A DNA stretch of 10,501 nt from JBBDWJ01 sp040902925 (GCA_040902925.1 JBBDWJ010000369.1:1-10501); one strand, 5' to 3'. Numbered from the stretch's first letter, positions 1 to 6,506 are shown. Notes: generated by a model not told the origin, from the sequence alone. A program made the numbers and translations.

Positions 1-50
1 AATTTCAATCACTTGGCCTGTGGAAAACTTCCCAAGTGCGAAAGTTAGGC

Positions 51-187
51 TAGCGTGCTACGCCCTGCCTGTCTCAACCAGCCCTCCTCGTCGAGCGAAA
101 CAGCATCTGCGCGGCGGCCCGCGTCGCGGAAATCCGGCTCAGAGCAAGCCCTTATCTTGGCGCCAAAAAGAAGGGCGTAGCGCGCTA
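51..187. repeat. 137-bp segment bounded by 16-bp inverted repeats
   Basis: Bases 51-66 and 172-187 are inverted copies of each other with 15 of 16 positions matching: the reverse complement of the left copy is AGGGCGTAGCACGCTA and the right copy reads AGGGCGTAGCGCGCTA. The interior (67-171) contains a small palindrome (CCGCG-T-CGCGG at 119-129) and no convincing gene. The right arm is part of the palindrome just downstream of the yeiH-like stop codon. This has the form of a small non-autonomous repeat element, but no target-site duplication was identified and no other copy is visible in the window. The first 190 bases otherwise hold nothing I recognise. Confidence 0.4.
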
Positions 188-190
188 CGC
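164..190 (-). terminator. Possible rho-independent terminator after the yeiH-like gene
   Basis: Read on the minus strand, the perfect palindrome GCGTAGCGCGCTACGC (175-190) overlaps the last base of the transporter stop codon. It is followed two bases later by TTCTTTTT. It can fold as a 6-bp stem with a CGCG loop and a T-rich tail, which is a plausible intrinsic terminator for this gene. The stem is short, and the same palindrome may instead simply be one end of the neighbouring inverted-repeat segment. Confidence 0.35.
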
Positions 191-1470
191 TACAGATCCG
201 GCACGGGGAAAAACACGCCGCCGAACAGTAAATAGGCGACCAGCAGCGTCCAAATCACATTGACCGCCTGAGCGCCGATAAACGCCAGCGCCGGGCGGCC
301 TTCTTCCAGTCCAAGCAGTTCGACAACGCGGGTTTCGAGCCCGATGCAAGTGAAGGCGAGGGCAAACCAAATCGTTCGCAAGCCGCGGAAGATGCCGCTG
401 GTTTCCGCGACCAGCGACGGCTGAAGCAGAAACGAAAAAACGACCGAAGCAGCCATGAATCCCAGGACGAATTTGGGGAAGCGATCCCAGATCACGCGCA
501 CGCCCGTCCGCTGGCCGGTCTGATTTCCGCCTCGCAGGGTCCACCACAGCGACAGAGCGAACGCCGCCACGCCGATCAGCGCGTTCTGGGAAAACTTGAC
601 GATCACCGCCGCCTTCATGGCCGTTTCCCCGACCAGCTCGCCGGCCGCCACGACCGCGCCGCTGGTGTCGATCGTGCCGCCAACCCAGGCGCCGCCCACA
701 ATTTCCGGAATCTCAAAGTGCCGCACGATCCACGGCATCACGACCATCATCGGCGCGGCGACGAGCAAAACCAGCGACGTCACGTAAGAAAGTTTTTTGC
801 GGTCGCCTTGAATCGCGCCGCAAGCCGCAATCGCCGCCGACACGCCGCAGATCGAAACCGCCGTGGCCAGAATCGTGGCGAACTCGTCATCGACGCGCAG
901 CTTCCGCGCGAAATAGAAGCAGGCGTACCACACCACGATGATCACCAGCAGCGCCTGCAGCAAGCCCAGAAAACCGGCTTGGAGAATCTCACGGAACAGA
1001 ATGCCGGCGCCAAGAATCACCAGACCGGTCTTGATATAGTATTCCGTCCGCACCGCTTCGCGAAGCCAGTACGGCACGCCGATCGTGTTGCTAATGAGCA
1101 GTCCAAACAGCAGAGCGAACAACACGAACTCAAGACCCCAGTATTTGACCCCCGCATGGCCGGCCGCCACCAGCGCCAGCCAGGCCAGCACATAAACCAC
1201 CGGGAACCCGACGGCGAAAAGACCCAGCCGCCCGCCCATCAGAGCGATACCGGCGGCCGACAGCGCCAGAAACATCAGCCCGAGCAGCAAGGAATCGGCA
1301 AGGTTTGAGGGCGCGAATACCGCGGCTGTTCCATCCGCCGAGCCCCAATCGAAACTCGGCAGCGGCGGCCGCACGCCCGCCAGGACGGCCGCCAGAAGGA
1401 AGAATCCGATCCAGACGGCAACCCAGTCTTCACTACGAAGGCCTGCCGGGCGAGGTGGTTTTGCAGTCAT
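190..1470 (-). CDS. YeiH/UPF0324 family integral membrane protein (putative sulfate exporter family)
   Basis: This is a 426-residue polytopic inner-membrane protein of the Cons_hypoth698 (UPF0324, YeiH) family, annotated in databases as putative sulfate exporters. The substrate is not firmly established for most members, so transport specificity is inference. About ten hydrophobic segments are visible, roughly at residues 15-33, 59-80, 86-104, 112-130, 146-158, 166-187, 228-248, 290-310, 333-350 and 395-418. The family signature lies in the middle: a helix with AVSICGVSAAIAA near 204-216, a glycine-rich GGAWVGGTIDTSGAVVAAG stretch near 259-277, and the charged KFSQNALIG helix near 292-300. 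At 426 residues it is longer than E. coli YeiH (about 350); the extra length is mainly an N-terminal hydrophobic pair and the loop around 312-330. The ATG at 1470 is preceded only by a weak GAGAG. It is divergent from the penicillin-binding gene and appears monocistronic. Confidence 0.88.
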   Translation of the reverse strand: MTAKPPRPAGLRSEDWVAVWIGFFLLAAVLAGVRPPLPSFDWGSADGTAAVFAPSNLADSLLLGLMFLALSAAGIALMGGRLGLFAVGFPVVYVLAWLALVAAGHAGVKYWGLEFVLFALLFGLLISNTIGVPYWLREAVRTEYYIKTGLVILGAGILFREILQAGFLGLLQALLVIIVVWYACFYFARKLRVDDEFATILATAVSICGVSAAIAACGAIQGDRKKLSYVTSLVLLVAAPMMVVMPWIVRHFEIPEIVGGAWVGGTIDTSGAVVAAGELVGETAMKAAVIVKFSQNALIGVAAFALSLWWTLRGGNQTGQRTGVRVIWDRFPKFVLGFMAASVVFSFLLQPSLVAETSGIFRGLRTIWFALAFTCIGLETRVVELLGLEEGRPALAFIGAQAVNVIWTLLVAYLLFGGVFFPVPDL

Positions 1471-1597
1471 GTCTCTCGTATTGCGGGTTGGCGGCTGCCA
1501 ACCGAGGCTCGATTGTACCGCGTACGCCGCTGTGAGCCAATCCGGGAGTCTTCGCGGAAGATACGTCCGGCAATGTCACCTTCAGTGGCCCGCCAAC

Positions 1598-1613
1598 TCA
1601 GGCTTCCGCCTGA
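1598..1613. repeat. Small palindrome TCAGGC-TTCC-GCCTGA
   Basis: A perfect 6-bp inverted repeat around a TTCC loop. A related CGCCT-TC-AGGCG hairpin occurs at 10460-10471, suggesting a dispersed palindromic repeat family rather than a gene-specific operator. Confidence 0.45.
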
Positions 1614-1672
1614 AGTCCGCATCTATCTCGCCGCAGAGCCGCCGAACATCGTGAAAAACTTGATCGATGGGG

Positions 1673-1701
1673 TTCCCGTCCGGCGGCGGATCGTCTACAA
1701 T
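1673..1701 (+). promoter_or_regulatory. Candidate sigma70-type promoter for the penicillin-binding protein
   Basis: TACAAT at 1696-1701 matches the -10 consensus at five of six positions. It sits 17 bases after TTCCCG (1673-1678), a poor -35. Transcription would start near 1708, which would exclude the 1667 start and favour a start at 1787 or 1853. This is a motif match only. Confidence 0.25.
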
Positions 1702-1722
1702 AAACCTTCTTTCCTCATACGG

Positions 1723-1764
1723 GCCCTTTGGGAGAAGCGGCTCGCCCTTTGGGAGAAGCGGCTT
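1723..1764 (+). repeat. Tandem duplication of a 21-bp unit
   Basis: Two adjacent 21-bp units (1723-1743 and 1744-1764), beginning GCCCTTTGGGAGAAGCGGCT, differ only in their last base. They lie in the leader of the penicillin-binding gene. If translated in that frame they would encode two copies of a PFGRSG heptad, but I believe they are upstream of the true start. Confidence 0.85.
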
Positions 1765-1852
1765 GAGAGGCGTGCCGCCGTCGGGGATGGAAGTCGCCGC
1801 CGCGGATGAACGAAAGCTAATTTCTTTTCCAGCTCCCGCCGATCAACCGAAC

Positions 1853-3031
1853 GTGCGTATTTTGATTGCAACAGCTCTGGCCCTGGCGGTTTTCGTATCC
1901 GCCGGACCGGCCGCGCCCGCGGAACCGCCCGCTTCCACCAACAGCAAAGCTTCCGTCGTCGCCGCGACGACCAAGCGCCCCCGCAAACGGGCGCCCTACG
2001 AATTCAGCTCCTGGTACACCGAAGAGACGTTTTCCGACTCGGCCGCAGGCGATGTGGCCGACGGCGAAGATCTGCGTGTCCGCCAGGCGGCCGTCGAGGC
2101 GTTGGGTAAATTCAACGGCAGCGTGGTCGTCGTCGACACCAGCTCCGGCCGCGTGTTGACGATGGTCAACCAGAAGCTGGCGCTGTCGACCGGCTTCATG
2201 CCCTGCTCGACCATCAAACCGATGGTTGGATTGGCCGCGCTGAACGAAGGCATCGTCGCGCCCGGCGACAAGGTCTGGTTCGACCGCACCTGGACGATGA
2301 CGATGGTCGAGGGTCTGGCGATTTCCAACAACGTCTACTTCGGCCACCTCGGCGAGCAACTCGGGTTCGAGCGCGTGCGCCGCTACGCCAACCTGTTCGG
2401 CTTCGGCGAAAAGGCGGGCTGGAACATTCCCGGGGAGCAGCTCGGCGAGTTCCCGGACACCGAGCACGAAATGGGCATCGGCCGCATGACCAGCTTCGGC
2501 GACGGCATCCACATGACGCCGCTGCAACTCGCCGCCTTCACCGCCGCGATCGCCAATGGCGGCACGCTCCACTACTTGCAGCATCCGCTGACGGAAGCCG
2601 AAGCCGAGACATTTCAGCCGCGGGTAAAGCGATTTCTGCCGATCGCGAAATGGATCCCCGAGGTCGAAGAAGGCATGCACCAAGCGGTCAAGCGCGGCAC
2701 CGGGCGTAACGCCGGCGTGGCGGGGCAGATGGTTTGGGGCAAGACCGGCACCTGCAGCCAGTTTCACCGCCCGAATCGCCAGCGTATCCGCCTCGGTTGG
2801 TTCACCTCGTTCAACGAGGTCGCCGGACAGAAGCTCGCCATCACCGTATTACTGCGCGGCGGCGGCTATGTCGTCGGTCCGCGGGCGGCCGAAGTCGCCG
2901 GCCAGATCTACCGCGCGCTCGGCGCCCAGGAATATTTCACTTCCCGTGAGACCCCGCTCACTGCACAGTCCGACGCATTCTCTTCCGCAGTGGATCCCGC
3001 AATCTCTGAAGACTGCTGCGCTACCCCGTAG
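1853..3031 (+). CDS. Compact penicillin-binding transpeptidase-domain protein
   Basis: A 392-residue exported D,D-transpeptidase-type protein that would cross-link peptidoglycan peptides in the periplasm. I chose the GTG at 1853 because it begins a textbook signal peptide (MRILIATALALAVFVSAG, then an AxA-like PAAPAE). No clear Shine-Dalgarno precedes it, and ATG 1787 in the same frame is an alternative. All three active-site motifs of the penicillin-binding fold are present: STIK at about 119-122 (catalytic Ser and Lys), SNN at 158-160, and KTGT at 297-300. The usual TPLQLA helix lies near 222-227. The large N-terminal dimerisation/pedestal domain of PBP2 or PBP3 is absent; only about 55 residues, with a basic KRPRKR patch, separate the signal peptide from the catalytic fold. 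The SxxK-to-SxN spacing is also short. It may be a specialised low-mass PBP or a beta-lactam-sensing relative. The gene is convergent with the DUF2007 gene; GC3 is very high (19 of 20 codons sampled at 2342-2401). Confidence 0.82.
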   Translation: MRILIATALALAVFVSAGPAAPAEPPASTNSKASVVAATTKRPRKRAPYEFSSWYTEETFSDSAAGDVADGEDLRVRQAAVEALGKFNGSVVVVDTSSGRVLTMVNQKLALSTGFMPCSTIKPMVGLAALNEGIVAPGDKVWFDRTWTMTMVEGLAISNNVYFGHLGEQLGFERVRRYANLFGFGEKAGWNIPGEQLGEFPDTEHEMGIGRMTSFGDGIHMTPLQLAAFTAAIANGGTLHYLQHPLTEAEAETFQPRVKRFLPIAKWIPEVEEGMHQAVKRGTGRNAGVAGQMVWGKTGTCSQFHRPNRQRIRLGWFTSFNEVAGQKLAITVLLRGGGYVVGPRAAEVAGQIYRALGAQEYFTSRETPLTAQSDAFSSAVDPAISEDCCATP

Positions 3032-3091
3032 CACTCATCGCTTGACGCGGTCTTGGACGCTTCCGAGTGCGGCAGGGCATTCGGGAGTGAA

Positions 3092-3490
3092 TTACCACCG
3101 CCCGACGTACCCGCAGCCCTGACACCTGCGCTTGGCCAGCAAAAGCAGAAATGGAATTCCAAGCAGCAGCACCCCCAGCCTGGATCGTACAGGGTCGTCG
3201 GCCGGTTCCGAGCGCTGACCGCCACAGATCGGGCAACCGTCCTCGTTGACAGTCTCTTCGGGGGCGGCCTCCTGATTTTCCAAGGCTTCCTGAACGATCC
3301 CGCGAGCTTCCTCCAGGTCGTCCTCGCCCACATGCACTCTTACGCCGCCGAAAGGCACGGCCCGTGTCAAACGAGCAATGTTCTGATCGGTTAGAAAGGC
3401 GGCGATGCCATGGGATTCCAGAAGCGCGCGCACCAGTTCGGCTTCCTGGAGATTGTTGTAACCCTGCAGAACGATCAGCCGGTCAGACAT
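3092..3490 (-). CDS. DUF2007 domain protein with a zinc-ribbon-like, membrane-associated C-terminus
   Basis: A 132-residue protein. Residues 1-70 match the DUF2007 'putative signal transducing protein' fold: the opening LIVLQGYNNLQEAELVRALL and the segment FGGVRVHVGEDDLEEARGI are typical. An acidic linker (70-85) follows, then CPIC at 86-89, a strongly hydrophobic stretch LGVLLLGIPFLLLLA near 105-119, and CQGC at 123-126 close to the end. The two CxxC pairs could form one zinc ribbon, but the hydrophobic segment between them is long enough to dip into or cross a membrane, which is unusual. Its function is unknown. The start codon is 13 bases downstream of the enoyl-CoA hydratase-like stop on the same strand, so the two are probably co-transcribed. 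Its 3' end is convergent with the penicillin-binding gene, 60 bases away, with no clear terminator between them. Confidence 0.8.
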   Translation of the reverse strand: MSDRLIVLQGYNNLQEAELVRALLESHGIAAFLTDQNIARLTRAVPFGGVRVHVGEDDLEEARGIVQEALENQEAAPEETVNEDGCPICGGQRSEPADDPVRSRLGVLLLGIPFLLLLAKRRCQGCGYVGRW

Positions 3491-3503
3491 GTGGATGGCG
3501 GCG

Positions 3504-4280
3504 TCAGTGGCCGGTCCAGCAGGCTTTGCGCTTTTCCAGAAAGGCAGTCATGCCCTCCTGCGCGTCGTCCGCTAGGGCGTTCATGCTCATGACTTCTTTG
3601 GCGTAGCCGTACGCTTTGCTCTGGTCGAGATCGATCTGCGCGTAGAACGCCTGTTTACCCAGTGACACCGTCAGCGGGCTGGCCTGAGCAATTTGGCAGG
3701 CGAGTTCGCGTACGGTCTCCGCGAGCTTCTCGCGCGGCACGGCGCGGTTGATGAGGCCCCACTCGGCGGCGGTTGCGGCGTCGATCGGTGTGCCGGTGAG
3801 CAGCATCTCGAGCGCGCGCTTGCGGCCGATGGCGCGCGTCAGGGCCACCATCGGCGTGCTGCAAAAAAGGCCGATGCGAACGCCCGGTGTGGCGAACTTC
3901 GATTCGTCGGAGGCAATGGCGAGATCGCAGGAGGCGACGAGCTGGCAGCCCGCGGCGGTGGCGATGCCGTCAACCTGCGCGATGACCGGCTGACGGATCG
4001 TCTGGATCGTCGTCATCAGGTCGGTGCAGACGTCGAAGATCTCCCGGTACGCCGGCAGGTCGCGATCGACCATCTCTTTCAAGTCGTGTCCCGCGCTAAA
4101 AGCCGGGCCGTCGGCGGTCAGCACGACGACCGTGATTTCCGGGTTCCCGGAAAGCACTTGGAATTGGGATGTCAGCGCGCGCATCAGCTCGAGCGAGAGA
4201 GCGTTGCGCTGCTTGGGCCGGTTGAGGCGAATGGTGGCGATCGGCGCGGTGTGTTCGACTACGAGGAGATCCTCGGCCAT
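3504..4280 (-). CDS. Enoyl-CoA hydratase/isomerase family protein, ECHDC3-like
   Basis: A 258-residue crotonase-fold protein, usual length for the family. The N-terminal strand pair and LNRPKQRNALS (19-29), the first oxyanion-hole segment FSAGHDLKE (61-69), and the second GIATAAGCQLVASCDLAIAS (105-124) are all clear. The run ATPGVRIGLFCSTP (130-143) is characteristic of the ECHDC3 subgroup. The two glutamates that carry out hydration in classical crotonases are not conserved: the first position reads Gln113 (GCQL rather than GCEL) and the second falls at about Gly133. Ordinary 2-enoyl-CoA hydratase activity is therefore doubtful. A CoA thioester of some kind is still a likely ligand, because the oxyanion-hole backbone is intact. 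It precedes the DUF2007 gene by 13 bases in a probable two-gene unit and is separated from the upstream coiled-coil gene by a repeat with a terminator-like hairpin. Confidence 0.87.
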   Translation of the reverse strand: MAEDLLVVEHTAPIATIRLNRPKQRNALSLELMRALTSQFQVLSGNPEITVVVLTADGPAFSAGHDLKEMVDRDLPAYREIFDVCTDLMTTIQTIRQPVIAQVDGIATAAGCQLVASCDLAIASDESKFATPGVRIGLFCSTPMVALTRAIGRKRALEMLLTGTPIDAATAAEWGLINRAVPREKLAETVRELACQIAQASPLTVSLGKQAFYAQIDLDQSKAYGYAKEVMSMNALADDAQEGMTAFLEKRKACWTGH

Positions 4281-4306
4281 GGTGATTTCAGGATATCACC
4301 CAACGT

Positions 4307-4444
4307 GAGACAGGCAATCCTGCCTGTGCCCCGAGTTTGGCTATTTTGATCGGCGGCGCAGCAAAGACAAGGCACAAGGCAAAGCGCAAAAGGCAAAAGA
4401 GGGACCGGCGACGCCGGTCCCTGAACAGACAGGATTGTCTGTTC
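4307..4444. repeat. Composite palindromic repeat, copy A (with GGCAAAA tract)
   Basis: This fills most of the gap between the coiled-coil and hydratase-like genes. Order on the plus strand: palindrome ACAGGCA-ATCC-TGCCTGT (4310-4327), a spacer containing CGAGTTTGGCTATTT, a purine-rich tract of GGCAAAA-like heptamers (4361-4400), a perfect 10-bp hairpin (4401-4421), and a second palindrome GAACAGACA-GGAT-TGTCTGTTC (4423-4444). The second palindrome is an inverted copy of the first. The first ~95 bases are clearly homologous to 10270-10375: the palindrome, the CGAG[T/C]TTGGC[T/C]ATTT spacer, GCGGCG, GCAAAGACAA and the tract occur in the same order. Confidence 0.8.
4386..4421 (-). terminator. 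Terminator-like hairpin after the coiled-coil gene
   Basis: On the minus strand, a 10-bp perfect GC-rich stem with a one-base centre (4401-4421; arms GGGACCGGCG and CGCCGGTCCC) is followed directly by TCTTTTGCCTTTTGCG. A strong stem plus a T-rich tail fits intrinsic termination of the gene ending at 4448. It would separate that gene from the downstream hydratase-like/DUF2007 pair. The T-rich tail is the complement of the GGCAAAA tract. Confidence 0.5.
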
Positions 4445-4447
4445 CAC

Positions 4448-5257
4448 TTACAGCAGTTCTTCGGAAAGCCCTTCGGGGTAGCGCAGCGAAGAGTCCTTCA
4501 AGTTTGTGGCGGCTTCGCTCAGGCGGCCTAGAGCTTCCTCGCGGCGTTTCTCGGCTTCGAATACCGCGCGAATCACCTGCGAGTGACGTTCGATCCGCTC
4601 CAAGGCCTGATCGAGGGCTGGTTTCAACGAAGCAAAGTCCGTCTTGAGGCCGGCGATGTCGGTTTGCTGCAAGTCCAACCGGCCACTGGTTTGATCCTGG
4701 CGGTCGGAGACGGAAACGGACAGATCGAGCGTTTCGCGGCGCAGTTCCTCGAGAATGCTCTCGCGGCTGTTGTCGCGTTTGTGGATTTCGGCGATCTCGC
4801 CCGTTAGCCGTTCGTAAGTGTCGGATGCGCTCTGAGCGTGGGCTTGCTGCTCTTCGATCAGCCGGGCGGCCTTTTCGAAACGGCCGTTCAGTTGAGAAAT
4901 ACGTTCCAGAGCGTCTTCGAGGCGGTGCGAGTGCTCCTGCACGGTGTGCTCGAGCGTGCGCTTTTCTTCGGCGCGGCGGTGCTCCAGTTGAGAAACCGCG
5001 CTGACGACGGCCTGCGAGACGCTGTGGGCCAGTCCAGTCAGCACTTCATCGGCGCCAGACGTCGACTCGCCGGCAGGCGCGACAGGAGGTGCGGCCGCTC
5101 GTTCGAGCGCCAGCCGCGGCGCCTCGGGCGGTCTTGGGGCCTCCTGCGAGGGGGGCCGGGTGTTTACGGCAGCTTCTTGTAGCTGCTGCCGCATCCATTC
5201 ACCCGACAGCTCTTCGAGCGACTCGGGCGCATGGCTTCGTACAGATTCGTCCGCCAC
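4448..5257 (-). CDS. Coiled-coil protein of unknown function
   Basis: A 269-residue soluble protein with no recognised catalytic motif. An N-terminal region (1-30) contains ESLEELSGEWMRQQLQEA. Residues 33-62 are a proline/alanine-rich linker, and from about 70 to 255 the sequence is almost entirely amphipathic, charged helix with heptad-like spacing (for example LEHRRAEEKRTLEHTVQEHS near 91-110 and LDQALERIERHSQVIRAVFE near 215-234), so a long coiled coil is expected. No signal peptide or membrane segment is seen, which suggests a cytoplasmic scaffold or filament-like role, but function cannot be assigned. The start is a GTG supported by a perfect AGGAGG five bases upstream. It is probably transcribed alone, with a terminator-like hairpin just past its stop codon. 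Confidence 0.75.
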   Translation of the reverse strand: MADESVRSHAPESLEELSGEWMRQQLQEAAVNTRPPSQEAPRPPEAPRLALERAAAPPVAPAGESTSGADEVLTGLAHSVSQAVVSAVSQLEHRRAEEKRTLEHTVQEHSHRLEDALERISQLNGRFEKAARLIEEQQAHAQSASDTYERLTGEIAEIHKRDNSRESILEELRRETLDLSVSVSDRQDQTSGRLDLQQTDIAGLKTDFASLKPALDQALERIERHSQVIRAVFEAEKRREEALGRLSEAATNLKDSSLRYPEGLSEELL

Positions 5258-5262
5258 GAAAA

Positions 5263-5268
5263 CCTCCT
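5263..5268 (-). promoter_or_regulatory. Strong Shine-Dalgarno fixing a GTG start
   Basis: On the minus strand AGGAGG is followed by TTTTC and then GTG (5257-5255). This is the strongest ribosome-binding site seen in the window and decides the start of the coiled-coil gene. Confidence 0.75.
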
Positions 5269-5477
5269 ATTTGCTCGCTCAGTGTAACTCCGGGTTAGGG
5301 GGCTGGCAATGGTGGAAACTCGACATTTGCCACGGCATGCTGCCTTACATCTGGCAGGCTTGGCGTATTAAGGTGATACGACATAGGCCCTAGACGAGTT
5401 TCCGCCGCGGCCTGAGGGATTCCTTGCCAGCGGCCAGGGATCGCGTAGCTTTGGGCGCGTGTTGAAGAAGGCGAATC

Positions 5478-5569
5478 AGCCACAGATGCACGCAGATGCA
5501 CGCAGATGGACGCAGATAAGATTTGGTTTCCTCTGCGTCATCTGCGTTTATCTGCGTTCCTCTGCGGCT
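5478..5569. repeat. Large hairpin repeat with 10-bp internal periodicity (CAGATG type)
   Basis: The left arm (about 5478-5520) is four decamers of the form CGCAGATGCA. The right arm (about 5530-5569) is the complementary series of the form TCTGCGTTTA, also in 10-base steps. Outer ends AGCC...GGCT pair, so the ~90 bases can fold into one long imperfect hairpin with a short AT-rich loop. It resembles the CACAGATGAACACAGATG-type repeats found between genes in several bacterial phyla. It sits between the coiled-coil and hydrolase genes. The rest of that 352-base gap (5258-5609) contains a 10-bp palindrome AAGAATTCTT (5570-5579), a small CTTGGC/GCCAAG stem (5577-5597) and no gene. Confidence 0.8.
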
Positions 5570-5609
5570 AAGAATTCTTGGCGGCTTGTGAGCCAAGGCG
5601 GCCTGCTCC

Positions 5610-6506
5610 TCAGCGGGTCAAATCTACCTGCCGCAGCCACTGCTCGAATCGCACTGGCCACGCCGACACCGGCAGATCTCGATTCAGAATTCCGAAGCCG
5701 TGGCCTCCTTTCGAATAGACGTGCAGCTCGGCGGAGACCCCGGCTTTCTTCAACGCCAGATAGAAGCGCACGCTGTGCTCGGCGGTTAGCCGGTCGTCAT
5801 TGGCGTGGACCAGAAACGCCGGCGGCGTCTCGGCGGTGACGGTCAGCTCGTTGGGAATCAGCGGGTAGCCCAACACCAGGAAATCCGGGCGGCTGGTTTG
5901 GCGCTCTACAAGGTCGGCCGCGCCGGCCTCGCCCTTGTCGAAACCCATGCCGGCGCGCGCGGCGAGATCGCCTCCGGCCGAAAAACCCATCATGCCGATG
6001 CGCTGCGAGTCGAGATTCCATTCGCCGGCGCGGCTGCGCACCAGGCGAACGGCGCGCTTGGCGTCGGTCAGCGCTGTGTCGATGGTGTAGCTGTGTCCTT
6101 CGGTGCGTGGCAGGCGGTATTTAAGGACAAAGGCCGCCACGCCCATGTTGCTGAGCCACTTGGCGATGTCGTGGCCTTCCTTGTCGATGGCGAGATGGCT
6201 GTAGCCGCCGCCGGGCGCGACGATAATCCCCACGCCCGTGCTTTTTTCCGCCAACGGAAGGTAGGCGGTCAACGTCGGCTGGTGGACGCTCGCGACGCTG
6301 CGGTCAACGATTCCCTTGCCGCGTTCCTGCCAAACTTCCTCCGCGTGGACGCCCTCCGAGCCCGGCGCCGCACCCGGATAGAGGTCGATGACGCGCGGGT
6401 CGGCGAGCGCGGTTGTCGCGAAAGTTGCCGCCGCGAGCAGCGCCAGGGTCGCGGCTGCGAACAGGCGGCTGGGATTTTTGTGGCGGATCATGGTTTTATT
6501 CAGCAT
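5610..6506 (-). CDS. Secreted alpha/beta hydrolase (BD-FAE / acetyl esterase-like)
   Basis: A 298-residue predicted secreted serine hydrolase. The N-terminus has a basic start (IRHKNPSR), a hydrophobic core LFAAATLALLAAATFATT and a likely cleavage after ALA36, so it should act in the periplasm or outside. The oxyanion-hole motif PGGGY is at 98-102, the nucleophile elbow GFSAGG at 174-179 (Ser176), the acid in HANDDRL near Asp238, and the catalytic histidine in GGHGFG (His269). This arrangement fits the esterase/lipase group that includes carbohydrate acetyl- and feruloyl-esterase-like enzymes. The substrate is not readable from sequence, but deacylation of plant or microbial polysaccharides is a reasonable guess. 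ATG 6506 is used here; ATG 6491 (MIRHKN) five codons later gives an equally good signal peptide, and neither has a clear ribosome-binding site. The gene is divergent from the TIR gene across a 604-base gap and has no operon partner. Confidence 0.85.
   Translation of the reverse strand: MLNKTMIRHKNPSRLFAAATLALLAAATFATTALADPRVIDLYPGAAPGSEGVHAEEVWQERGKGIVDRSVASVHQPTLTAYLPLAEKSTGVGIIVAPGGGYSHLAIDKEGHDIAKWLSNMGVAAFVLKYRLPRTEGHSYTIDTALTDAKRAVRLVRSRAGEWNLDSQRIGMMGFSAGGDLAARAGMGFDKGEAGAADLVERQTSRPDFLVLGYPLIPNELTVTAETPPAFLVHANDDRLTAEHSVRFYLALKKAGVSAELHVYSKGGHGFGILNRDLPVSAWPVRFEQWLRQVDLTR

Larger units (their letters stand above)
1471..1852. other. Divergent intergenic region with no recognised gene
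   Basis: About 380 bases separate the start codons of the transporter (minus) and the penicillin-binding protein (plus). An open frame runs into the latter from 1667, but its first 62 codons are low-complexity (a duplicated PFGRSG stretch) and precede a clear signal peptide, so I treat this part as leader. It holds a TCAGGC-TTCC-GCCTGA palindrome (1598-1613), a candidate promoter and a tandem 21-mer, each listed separately. Confidence 0.6.

Noticed and set aside
718..1308. Long plus-strand open frame across the transporter gene
   Set aside because: It is an antisense shadow of the YeiH-like gene, rich in His/Gln/Arg with no family resemblance; the minus-strand protein shows clear membrane segments and family motifs.
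1817..2767. 316-codon minus-strand open frame inside the penicillin-binding gene
   Set aside because: High-GC antisense shadow with repetitive His/Arg/Gly/Ala composition; the plus strand has all three catalytic motifs.
3031..3070. Possible bidirectional terminator between the convergent genes (GCACTC...GAGTGC)
   Set aside because: Only a 6-bp stem with a 28-base loop and no T-rich tail on either strand.
3693..4349. 218-codon plus-strand frame over the hydratase-like gene
   Set aside because: Antisense shadow; no domain visible and its composition follows the complementary codons of the real gene.
5478..5569. Decamer repeats as a possible CRISPR or iteron origin
   Set aside because: Units are contiguous with no unique spacers, the arms are complementary, and no replication initiator gene is present; the hairpin-repeat reading fits better.
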